Assembly (NCBI GenBank): GCA_036023115.1
Contig: JAYKKT010000059.1
Span: 8,195,001 to 8,259,000 of the forward strand
Direction: 5' to 3'
Source of the DNA: Brasenia schreberi
Lineage: Eukaryota; Streptophyta; Magnoliopsida; Nymphaeales; Cabombaceae
Length of the DNA stretch: 64,000 nucleotides
Shown: positions 12,135 to 22,375 of the stretch, piece by piece
Position numbering within the stretch: the first letter of the stretch is position 1
Layout: each line of letters begins with the position of its first letter
Position numbers and translations under genes: made by a program
Notes under the pieces: generated by a model
Databases searched by the model: none
Told to the model about the DNA's origin: nothing
Seen by the model: only the letters and a program-made list of their open reading frames with translations

Positions 12135-12807
12135 CATCGTCTTTAATGCACCTAGTAGAATTAAGATCTTTAGTTTTCTTATCTCTAGCCCTAGCTATCT
12201 TAAAAATATCTCTTTCACCCTCTTTTGAGTTGAGTTTTTTTATATAAATCCTCTCAAATTTTAGCTATTGCTTCACTGACCGCCTTTTTCGCGTCCTTCT
12301 TTGCTTTCTTATAAGCCTCTAAAGTTTCACTAATTTTTTTAGCATAATATAATTTGTATCATGCTCTCTTTGCCTTATTTTATTTTGCACTACTTTACTC
12401 CACCACCAAGCTTCTTTTTGTGCCGGTACACCTCCCTTAGATTCACCTAACACATCTTTCGCAACTTTTCTAATATGTATATCCATATTGTTCCACATAT
12501 CACAAGGTATACCAACATAATTCCAAATCTCCTTGAAGGACTTTCTGTTTAAATATATCTTCTTTCTCGCTTTTGAGGTTCCACCATTTAGTCTGAATAG
12601 CTCGATGCACTCTTTTCTTCTTTGTCCATTTTTTTTATTTGTAAATCCATAACTAAAAGTCGATGTTGGGTGGTTAAGCTTTCTCCTGAAATTACCTTGC
12701 AATCTTTACAACACACTCTATCTTCTTTTATACAAATAAAGTAATCAATTTGTGTTTGTGATAAGCCACTCTTATAAGTAATTAAATGTTCATCTCGTTT
12801 TTTGAAG
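12135..12807 (-). mobile_element. RTE LINE fragment next to the copia
   Basis: The sequence is collinear with LINE bases about 2095-2470 and 5822-6120, without the hAT insertion. It therefore shows the empty site TATACCAACATAATTCC near 12512. It lies directly against the copia LTR. The coding part is the linker between endonuclease and RT and is broken. Confidence 0.88.
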
Positions 12808-15280
12808 CAATATAACTATAAGATAACATTATTTTTTCTTATTAATCATTATTAATAAGAACTTAAGAAGAACAACTAAAGAGCAATAGACGTATTTTTA
12901 AATACTTAAATCAAGTTACTTTTGTCTTAATTTTATATTGTATGCTATATAAACCAAATCAGGAAGACAGACGTGCTCCAATATGTTTTTCTTCTTCATG
13001 TGAAGGCATTCAAAAACTCTAATTTCTTTCACATCTATTAGAACTATAGAACTATATGTTTGACTTAATATACGTTGAGCAAACCTCGACAAGTTTGGTG
13101 CATCTATACCAAAGCGAGTCCACTACTCATCTAAAATGAAATATAATAATAAGAAACACTTAAAGTCAATCAATTTAGAATCAAATGAAATAATTGATAA
13201 CTTATCAAATATCAATAAAAACAAATCATACATGGCAATTGGCCTTCCAAAGTCTCCAACACTATATATATACTAATTGAACTCTAAATGGATATTGCAC
13301 CGAAAAGATGAATCTTGCACAAGATCAATTGCATTTAATATCTCTTTTTTAACTTCTTCGCCTTATACATAGATTGTAGCAAATCTAATAGAGGGGTTAA
13401 GGAAATAAGCAGCCGCATGCAAATCATAATGCATTTGTCGGTTCCACCGTGCATCAATACACTTCCAAACCTTCTTAAACAATGATCATTTGCAGTTAAG
13501 GTTTGCTTGTATTTTCAATTTGGCCTGATCCATTGCATCACATATAAAAGGCATAGCATGCCTATCTTCATTGTCTAACGTTCTCATTACCTTAACCAAG
13601 GTACAAGCATCATTAAATACTTACTGCAATTTTCTTAAAAGCTAGCATTGAAAACAATATCTACAACAACAATCCTCTATATTTTTCCTGACCAACTAAT
13701 AAAGCCCCATTCATCATATATAAACATCTTTTTCAATGTATTTTTATGTACAACGAGACTTTACATATTAATAACATTAGTAGCAAATCTGGTAAATGAA
13801 GGCCTAATCAACTCCCTTCCACTAGTGTGGACTCTTATAAAATACAATACAGAAGAGTGATTATAAATAAACTTTATAACATTTTTGTAGGCATAATTGT
13901 CCCCTTAATTTCATCCACTGCACTTAAATTCTTAAGCATTAAGTCTATGCAATGTGCAACACATAGAGTTCATACTAAAGATGGATGGTTCGACGCATGC
14001 ATCTTACCACCTACTCCGAAATTTGCAGCATTGTCAGTAATGAATTACAACATTTGTAACACCTACTTCCTTAATAACTTCTTTAAAAATAGGGAGTAAA
14101 TTATCTGTAAATTTGTAATTTTGTTGATATGGGACATGTAATATGATTTTAAAAACAATTTTCCCTTAGAACAGTATACTGAAAAGTTTACTAATGATCT
14201 ACGCTCATTGGTTTCCAACCATTAGTAATAATGAAATAGCCTATAAACTTCCACGACTCCTTAAATTCATAACTCTATTCATGCACAATATCAACCCAAT
14301 TTTGTAATAAAAAGAAAGGCAATTTTTGTAATAAAATTAAGCACACTTCGTATCTATTTTATGAATTACCTCATTCGAAGCCATAGCTGATCTTATACCT
14401 AGTTGAGCTCGAGGAGTCATACATGGAGAAAAAATGAATGCATCTCACTACCTCTACCTCCTCTACTATCTCACGTAGTCATCGGGCGAGTAGGAGCTCT
14501 TGCAGCGGAACAAGAACCAACTCTAACTCTGAGAACCTACGCTTTTTCCCTTAGCTTGCCTTCTTCTTACCTCCTCAACCGACTCTTCTTCCTCTTCGGT
14601 TGCACCATGAAATTTTGTATCATACATCTCTCTAGCAACATCTAAAAATTATTGAGTCTGTGACATATCTCAACTGCCTATTTCTACCCTTTCTTACAAC
14701 CATAATTTTCTTCTTCTTTTTATCCTCTAATACTTTCTCAATTTCATACTTATCGATTACCCGAAGACCAACACTAACATTTTTATTGGTTCACTGTGCT
14801 TCATACGAAAAATACCTCCATGCTTAACTTCATTGCAAAAATACACTTATTCACTAGCCTATTATCTTCGTACACTAGAGTGAAATACTTCCATCCTGGA
14901 TCGACTCGATCGGAAGCCATTAAGCAAAGTGAAGATAGACAATAAGAAGAAAGAAGCTTTTGAAAGGTCAAGAATCATGAAATCTATAAAAACCCTAAAT
15001 TTTTCAAGTGAAAAATCGGGTGGAATGACAAGAAAGGGATTTATGTCTGATTTGATAAGAACCCTAGAGATGAGGAAAGGGATTTAGTGAAAAAACTCGA
15101 TAATCTTGAGATTTCTCCACAAAATTAACGAAGCAATGATGGAAAAAGGGTAAGAGAATAAAGGATTGTTGTGAAATAGGGCTTGGGATAAAAAAAAAAA
15201 TGGAAACTTGGATCCCCAGTTTTTATACCCAAAAAATCGGCATCGGCTCATCTATATCATATATTATGGCCTGTATCATA
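12808..15280 (-). mobile_element. Old degenerate hAT element (second family), main part
   Basis: The minus strand carries a decayed hAT transposase and, to its right, an AT-rich leader. The element probably continues beyond the nested hAT copy 2 at 18598-18727, where GTATCA/TATCG-like motifs lead to AATAACATTG, a plausible hAT terminus. I could not find the matching left terminus. Boundaries are therefore uncertain. Confidence 0.6.
12988..14919 (-). pseudogene. Degenerate hAT transposase (BED/DUF659)
   Basis: On the minus strand the start MASDRVDPGWKY at 14919 resembles a BED-finger start. Near 14040-13900 an ITDNAANF-like block is followed by a CVAHCIDLML segment. Near 13470-13385 the reading VWKCIDARWNRQMH then LHAAAYFLNPSIRF matches the same region of the younger hAT family. 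A remnant of the dimerisation motif lies near 13010. Frameshifts and stops are frequent and no long ORF survives. It is related to, but clearly older than, the CAGTGTTGTC family. Confidence 0.8.
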
Positions 15281-18200
15281 CAGTGTTGTCCGTATCGTAC
15301 CGTATTATACGTATCGTATCGTGGGCCGCCACGATACGATACGGGGGCCCGTATCGCAGGTGTGGGAGTATCGCACTGTATCGTGCGATATGGCCCGTAT
15401 CGCACGATAGGGTACGATACGGGCGATACGCCCTGGGACCCTTATAAAGGGTCCCGGCTCGAGAGAAACCCGTGATTTTTCGTGGGTTTCCTCTCTCCTT
15501 TTGGGTTCTTCAAGCTCCCTAAGAGTCGGTTTTCGCCTCCTTGGTGTTCAAAGCTCTAAAATCGTGCCCTACGGTGTCCGTCCAAGCCTCCAAACTCGGA
15601 TTTAGGTATTTTTTAATGTTTTTTCCCTTTTTTTCTTTTATATTTATTGTTTTTTTGTGTTATTTCAGTTTTTTTTTTTTGAATGACAAAATATGAAGTT
15701 ATTAAGTGTGTGTATACGATTTTTATTGCATTCATGAAGTGGGAGACACTCGATTTGAGTGTTATTTGAAGATTGGGGGATTTACGAAGTGCTTTTATTT
15801 TCAGGTTTTTGTTTGAATTAAAGTACTCCATTGAGATGGCAGGAAGGGGTGGTAGAGACTCTCATTCAAAGTCTGATGATCCGGCATGGCAGTGGGGTAT
15901 ACCAGTTGAGGGTTCAAGGTTAAAAATCATATGTTTATTTTGTGAAAAGGTGGTTAGTGGTGGAATTTTAAGGTTGAAACACCACCTAGCAGGAACCAGG
16001 AAAGAAGTTGCTCCATGCACAGGCAGAGTTAGAAGTGTGCCAGAAGGTATTAAATGGCAATGCTTGCAGATGATTGAGAGCATACAGGAAAGGAGACAAT
16101 AAAAGGATGATTTCCAGATGTGTGAAGAAGCTGATGATGCTACTGCCACTAGAGTTGGATTCACTGATAGTTTGCCTTCAGATGTTAGAACAGATATTGG
16201 TAGTAGTAGTTCGCGAGCACCTAGCAGAGGAAAGAGGGTTGTAGCTGAAGACTTTGGAGGTGGCAGAAGAGGAAGTTCAAGAAGGAGTAGAGGAAGAACT
16301 TCCTCTTCTAGCATACATTCGTTCTTTCCTCCTTCCACTACACCTGGTGCTCAGCCAGGAATTCGTGCTGCTATGGCTTTAGAACAACTGCACGATCAAG
16401 CAGACCTTGCAGTGGGCAGATGGTTTTATGATGCATGCATTCCATTTAATGCAGCAAACAGTTTTCATTTTCAAGCAATGGCAGATGCAATTGCTAACAT
16501 TGGTCCAGGATACAGGATGCCCTCTTATCAGAAGTTGAGAGGGAAGATATTAGATGAGACCGTGATTGAAGTGCAGCAATACTGTTCGACTTTGAGACAA
16601 TCGTGGAAGGAAAGAGGATGCACTATCATGGCAGAGGGATGAACCGATAGGCGAGGAAGAACATTGCTAAACTTTCTTATATATTGTCCTAAAGGACTCA
16701 TGTTTTTGAGATCTCTAGATATGGCAGAGGAGAGGCACACTGCAGAGATCCTACGAGAGGAATTTGATAAGGTTATATAGGAGGTTGGGCTAGAAAATGT
16801 AGTCCAATTGATTACAGTTAATGCAGCTAACTATAAAGCAGCTGGAAAGGAGTTAGCTGATATTTATGGGACTTTCTACTGGACACCATATGCAGCCTAT
16901 TGTTTAGATCTCATCCTCGAGGACATTGATGAGATGGATGAAATAAAGGCAGCAACTGAGTGTTGCCAAGATATTACAAAATTCATTTACAACCATGCAT
17001 TTGTTTTGTGTATGATGAGGAGATACACAGAAGGTGCAGAGCTTCTTCGCACAGTTGCAACTCAGTTCGCAACAAACTTTTTATTTGTACAGAGTATTGT
17101 GAGACAGAAGCAAGCTTTAAAGAGAATGTTCTCCTCAGATGAGTGGCAACAATTTGCAGAGTTGCTACAAAACAGAAGGAACAGAAAGTTAAATGAGATT
17201 GCAGAAACAATTTTTAGAAGTTCATTTTGGAATACATGTATCAGATTATTGAAAATTACTTGTCCTTTAGTGAAAGTTTTGAGATTGGCTGACAGCGAGG
17301 AGAAACCATCTATGGGCTACCTTTATGAAGCTATGGACAGGGCAAAAGAAGCGATCAGAAATAACTTTAATGGAAAAAAAAGAGATTATGTGCCCGTGTG
17401 GAAAATAATTGATAGTAGATGGAATAAACAATTACATCAGCCTATTCATGCAGCAGCCTACTATCTAAACCCATCATTGAGGTACTCAGTAACCTTCAAA
17501 AGGGACGGTGAGGTTAATCGAGGAATCATTGAATGCATCGACAGATTAGTCCCTGATGAGAGCATAGTAGATGTGATACATCGAGAGATGGAGATATATG
17601 ATAATGCTCTTCACTTGATGGGTTTGCCTGTTGTAATCATATTTAAGTTGCATCTTACATTACTGTGGATTATTATGTCTTTAATGTTTATATTTTTTTT
17701 ACAGATGTTTGGTGGAATAGGTTTGGAAGTGATTGTCCAAACCTTAGAGATTTTGCAGTTAGAGTCTTAAGCCAAACCTGTAGTGCAACAGGTTGTGAAA
17801 GAAATTGGAGTGTTTTTGAACACATCCATACAAAAAAGCGCAACAGATTGGAACACAAAAGGCTTAATGATTTGGTTTATATTCGTTGTAACATGCGCCT
17901 TCGTGAAAGGTAATGTTGTATTACTTTTAAATTTTCAATTCGATATTATTTAACTTCAGTTTTCAATTGTTAATATTACTTACTAATTGTTTATCTTTGT
18001 TTGTGTCGTAGGCAATTAAAAAAAGTAAATAGAGAAGAAAGTCAATTCGATCCAATAAGTTGGATAATTTTGAGATATTAGAAGATTGGGTTATGGAAGA
18101 CACTGAAGAAAATGCCCTCCTAACAGAAGAAGACGTTGCCTGGATTAATTTGGAAGGAGCACAACAACATTATGGAGATGAAGAATTTGATTTTGAAGAA

Positions 18201-18597
18201 GGTGTGGGTATGGCTGATGATGATGAGGATCTGCAACAAGGAGAAGATGAAGATTATTTAGTTGATGATCCTGATTACAATTTGTAAAATGTAACATTAT
18301 ATGTAACTGTAGTGTACTGTAAAGTGTAAACTATGTCTGTATTTTATTTTTTGGATTCAAAATATGTAAATTTGGATGCAATTGTTCAATGTTGAATGCT
18401 CAATCTGTACTAAACTTACATTATATGAATTTAAAGCAATTATCAGATTTTTCTTGATTTTTTCCTAATTTTTTTCGATTTTTTATTAATTTTTAATTAA
18501 TTTTTGCATTATTTTAATATTAAAGTACGATACGATACGATACGCCCGTATCGTGGAGCCCAGCGATACACGATACGATACGCGTCAGACAACACTG
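15281..18597 (+). mobile_element. hAT element, copy 2 (3317 bp)
   Basis: Termini CAGTGTTGTC and GACAACACTG are intact, with a perfect 8-bp target duplication GTATCATA (15273-15280 and 18598-18605). GTATCG/CGATAC arrays lie at both ends, as in copy 1. It is inserted in the terminal region of the older hAT at 12808-18727. Confidence 0.96.
15836..18287 (+). pseudogene. hAT transposase, copy 2
   Basis: Same architecture as copy 1 and nearly identical in sequence, from MAGRGGRD to the acidic tail ending DDPDYNL. It carries the same TAA stop as copy 1 after the BED finger (16100). The first catalytic block reads AEG-stop-TDR instead of ADGWTDR (stop at 16640), and the second reads ITVNAANY, losing the catalytic aspartate. 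A deletion near 17637 removes the 5' splice site of the first intron. The last exon also has a small frameshift near 18058. It is non-functional. Confidence 0.9.
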
Positions 18598-18727
18598 GTA
18601 TCATACGAGTCGATGCCGATAAATTGCACATTGCGATACACGTGCCTATATCGTGTCGTATTCTCATACGATATACGATAAAATCATTCCGTATCATACG
18701 ATTATGATATGATTTTAATAACATTGG
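18598..18727 (-). mobile_element. Right terminal part of the older hAT
   Basis: The segment has repeated GTATCA/CGATAC-like motifs and ends AATAACATTG, which would be a CAATGTTATT terminus on the minus strand. It is separated from the rest of the old hAT only by copy 2 with its target duplication. The terminus call is inference. Confidence 0.45.
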
Positions 18728-19776
18728 TTTCCTTTCCTTTTGTCAAAATATAATACTGGTATTGCCTCTTTAAGTAAATGTCTTCATCTTTTCATTCAAC
18801 ATGTAGCATATGCGTTCTCATTTGACTTTATTAAGATCAGTTAAAATCTTAAGCATTTAAAATTTCTATGCATGTTCAAATGGAAAATTTGACATTTTAC
18901 AAGCCACTTCTGGGTCACATGTATGTAAATCTGATGCATTTATCAACTTTTAAAAATTATACTAAGACATTGTATTGCTTTATGTTAAGTCCAGAAATAA
19001 ATCTATGAACTTGTGACAATTATTTTTCACGGGTAGTCTTTGCCATGCTTGTACAATTCTGAATATTTGTTTGAGTATTATGCTTGAAGTATAAGTCATG
19101 CACATATATCCACTGATCTTTGTTTCTTTTCGAATTCTTTAGAACTTTGTTGTTTCTTTTTTAATTACAACATTTCCATTATCCTACACTACGATCTTCA
19201 ATTAACTTAAACCATTTTGTACCTAAAGACACGTTGGCCATATAATAAATTCCCAACTATACGATACCTATCGTTCATATTTTTAAATAATAAAAATGGT
19301 AGATACGACTTTGATACATTGCCTTATCTTTAATGGACCCCCTCTAGGACATGATTCTTTATGCCTCAACATTGAAATTGGTACCTCTACGTGTCATACA
19401 ACATAGTGTTAACAATCACTTACTACCTTTGTCATTCATTATCATCATCATCATCTTGATGTTTTCTCTTCTCCTTTTTCTTCACTTTTGCTTCTTGTTC
19501 TTGTTCTTCTTGATAATGTCATCTTCTTCTTGGATGAGGAGAAATGGAGAACTCACTACTTTTGTTAACGAGACAATTATAAATTTATAATAACTCGTAA
19601 GTTATTAATTCTCTGCTGTTTTAGCTTGGAATAGTTCTTTAATGGTTTTGTTTGAACATGTTTTTTTTACATTCTGACTGTTTTGCATTATCACATTTAA
19701 GATTCTTTACAAGTTATAGGCTTTTCCATGCATATTCATGTTAGAATAATTCTTGACTATTTTGAAGTTTTTCATA
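18728..19776. other. No gene seen
   Basis: AT-rich sequence without convincing coding potential or recognised repeats. Confidence 0.4.
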
Positions 19777-19984
19777 AACTCCGCTCATGTAAGGGATCAC
19801 CCTTGCATGGCCGGTTCCAAGCCCGAATAAAGGAGTAGAGTTGCGTTTGGCTTCCGATTGCTAGCGTAAAACTTTGTCGGACTTATCTACCATGGATTCT
19901 ACAAATTATGATTAGGCTATGTGGAAACAAAGAATCCACGTAGCCGACCTCATCTAGTATGGGAAAAAGGCTTAGTTGTTGTTA
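19777..19984 (+). mobile_element. Short non-autonomous RTE derivative, copy A (208 bp)
   Basis: The first about 145 bp resemble the 5' end of the RTE LINE (compare 7050-6940 on the minus strand). The last about 65 bp are the LINE 3' end with a (TTG)n tail. The flanks carry a perfect 16-bp duplication TTTGAAGTTTTTCATA (19761-19776 and 19985-20000). GGTTCCAAGCCC at 19813 resembles a pol III B box, so it may alternatively be classed as an RTE-tailed (Au-like) SINE. Confidence 0.85.
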
Positions 19985-20069
19985 TTTGAAGTTTTTCATA
20001 CTTGTTCATTTATTTTACAATATCAGCTACATAACTATAATAGGCAAATATTTATTGCTCTAACGCAAT

Positions 20070-20277
20070 ACAACAATTAATCCTTTTCTCATACTAGATG
20101 GGGTCGGCTACATGAATTCTTTATTTCTACAAAGCCCTATCATAATTTGTAGAATCCATAGTAGATAAGTCCAACAAGGCTTTGTATTGGCTGTCGGAAG
20201 CCTAACGCAACCCTCCTCCTTTATCTTATGTGGGTTTGGGACCCGTCATGCAAGGGTGATCCCTTATATGGGTGGAG
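20070..20277 (-). mobile_element. Short non-autonomous RTE derivative, copy B (208 bp)
   Basis: Same structure and the same internal junction as copy A, on the opposite strand. A perfect 18-bp duplication TTATTGCTCTAACGCAAT flanks it (20052-20069 and 20278-20295). Copies A and B lie only 85 bp apart in inverted orientation. Confidence 0.88.
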
Positions 20278-20295
20278 TTATTGCTCTAACGCAAT

Positions 20296-21097
20296 CCGAT
20301 GCCGAAATTATATTAACAACATTGGTCTTCTAGTTACTATAGGCTGTAATGAAATTTTCTCTAGTTTCCGGCTCTGTGAAACATGGTTCTTTGATGGGGT
20401 TCCTAGATTTGTGAAACTTTTAGGATATGTTGGCTTTTGGCAACTTGGGAGTAAATTGCTAGTGCTTTGGTTGCATAACAATTCATGTATTGTGACGCAA
20501 AACCTTTAATGTTTTTTGTGACGAAGTAGTACTAACATAAATACACTTAACAAGCACAGCCAACTAAATCAGATTTAGCTTCATATAAACACATGGTACG
20601 CTAAGCCAAAGCATCCCCTTCTTTTTGTGACCTTTGTCATCTGGGATTCAACTGAATTCTTTCTGCATCGGAAACTTTGCATGTTTTAAAGTAAGTTGGC
20701 TGTTGTTGAATAGTTGAACTTGATGGCTACATTGGTAAAGAAGTACATTAAGATTGAGTTGTTGTGGTGATCTCAGAATATGCATCGAGATTCGAAAGAT
20801 AGCTGCTGCAGTCCAAAAGGAAAAAGGAAATCAGGTGGTTGGCATAAACAATGTCAGGCTTACCTCGAAATTAACCTGCATTAGGACCTTTTCAAACTTG
20901 TGTAATCTAAACGCATATTAGTTTTTTCTCCTGTAACTGGCCACATGTATGTTGCGGTCTTCTCAAAATTCAAATTGTGCTTCATTGATTCTTTTGTCCA
21001 TGATGCATTGCACTACATTCAACAAAATAATCAATCCATATTCATCGGGTGCCTCATGTATTATTTGCACTAAACTTAATTGTTCTGATTGTCTTAG
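20296..21097. other. Upstream region or intron of the gene at 21098-21518
   Basis: No exon could be identified with confidence. The region ends in a pyrimidine-rich stretch and AG at 21096-21097. Confidence 0.35.
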
Positions 21098-21518
21098 GTT
21101 GTTAGAGATTACAAAGATTTTGCTTTCTCGGACTACGCAAGAGTTGGGAGAGCTTTTGCATTGTATGAGCTTGGTGAGAGAGATGAGGCCATTGTGGAAA
21201 TGGAAGATGTTTCAATTTCTCTCAAGGGATATCCAGGTAGAAAAGTTCCATTCCAGATTTTTTTGCTCATAATTTGTGCTTTTGAAGACATTGATGTTCT
21301 TGTTTTCATTCCATTTGTTCGGCATGGTTGCAGAAGTGCATGCAGCTTTAGCAGCAGCACTATATGTTGACAAAAACGCACCTTTGCTAGCAGAGAATCA
21401 GTTTACAATTGCTACCCTCTTGGATCCTCGCTACACAGATATATCATATGTAAGAGAAACCAAGCACTGGCCTCCAAGTTTAGTCGACTCGTTGCAGAAG
21501 TTCATTACCTTGTCCTAG
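21098..21518 (+). CDS. Last two exons of an unassigned plant protein gene (partial)
   Basis: Exon 21098-21236 and exon 21334-21518 join in frame across a GT-AG intron (21237-21333). The acceptor before 21098 is GTCTTAG. The joined reading begins VVRDYKDFAFSDYARVG, passes GERDEAIVEMEDVSISLKGYP and EVHAALAAALYVDK, and ends HWPPSLVDSLQKFITLS-stop. This is a soluble helical segment of roughly 107 residues, resembling TPR-like or tetrahelical plant proteins. I did not recognise the family. No upstream exons are seen nearby, so they either lie left of the window, displaced by the transposon block, or the gene is a fragment. The clean splice junction and open frame argue it was recently functional. 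Confidence 0.6.
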
Positions 21519-22375
21519 AAATTGTTCGGACGTAACTGTATTATATAACAATATGTTGTGCCAAATCTAAGTGTAATTAATCCTGTAGATTCTTCGCTTC
21601 ATATGAATGAAATAGCATTTTGTTGTCTACCATAAACATGGTTCACTTAAAAGAAAATGTTTAAACCTTTTCGTTTTTGGGAAGCAAAGCTGGGGTTACG
21701 CGGACCCTGCCAATATGAATAAGCAAAACTTTACGAATATTAGCCGACAAAATTATGCTTCTCTCATGAAGCGAGTCTAGATGCGGGGAGCCAAATCGGT
21801 TGCCTGCCGTATTTCCGGCATGCTGCTGCAACCCGCAAAACCTTTATGCACCAACGACCACCAGACCGGAGCTTCAATATCATCACATCCGACTTATTGG
21901 TCCAATAACATGCTTCTTTTTCTTGGTACAATGGGGAGGCCGAAGCCAGATAGATGCCCCAAGTATCAAACTCATGGCCTTCAACCTGTGTGTTGATCCC
22001 CTAGCCAGGTGAACCATTGCACGTTGTCCTGGTCCAATCACATACAGTTATCAAAGATTTCAAAAATGGTGTCCAGAAAAGCAATAATGGAGAGAGAGAG
22101 AGAGAGAGAGACCAGTTATCGTGAATAAAGTGGTACCCGGCAATGTCCGACTCGAGAACTAACAGAACAAAAGTACATCTGAAGTGTTAATTGCTGATCT
22201 TTCCTCGTATCATTAATATACACATAAACCCTACCCTAACCTTCTCACGTAAAAAACAACACATAGTTCAACCCTCCAAGCATTTATAGACGCAAATGTA
22301 GTCTCTGATTTCATATATCCAACCTATGACTTCCATGTATGCAAGCCCAAACATATCCACGAACTTCTGTTTACC
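21519..22375. other. Intergenic region between convergent genes
   Basis: It holds the 3' flanks of the plus-strand gene and of the SKP2A-like gene, plus a (GA)n run at 22090-22110. No coding feature seen. Confidence 0.5.
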
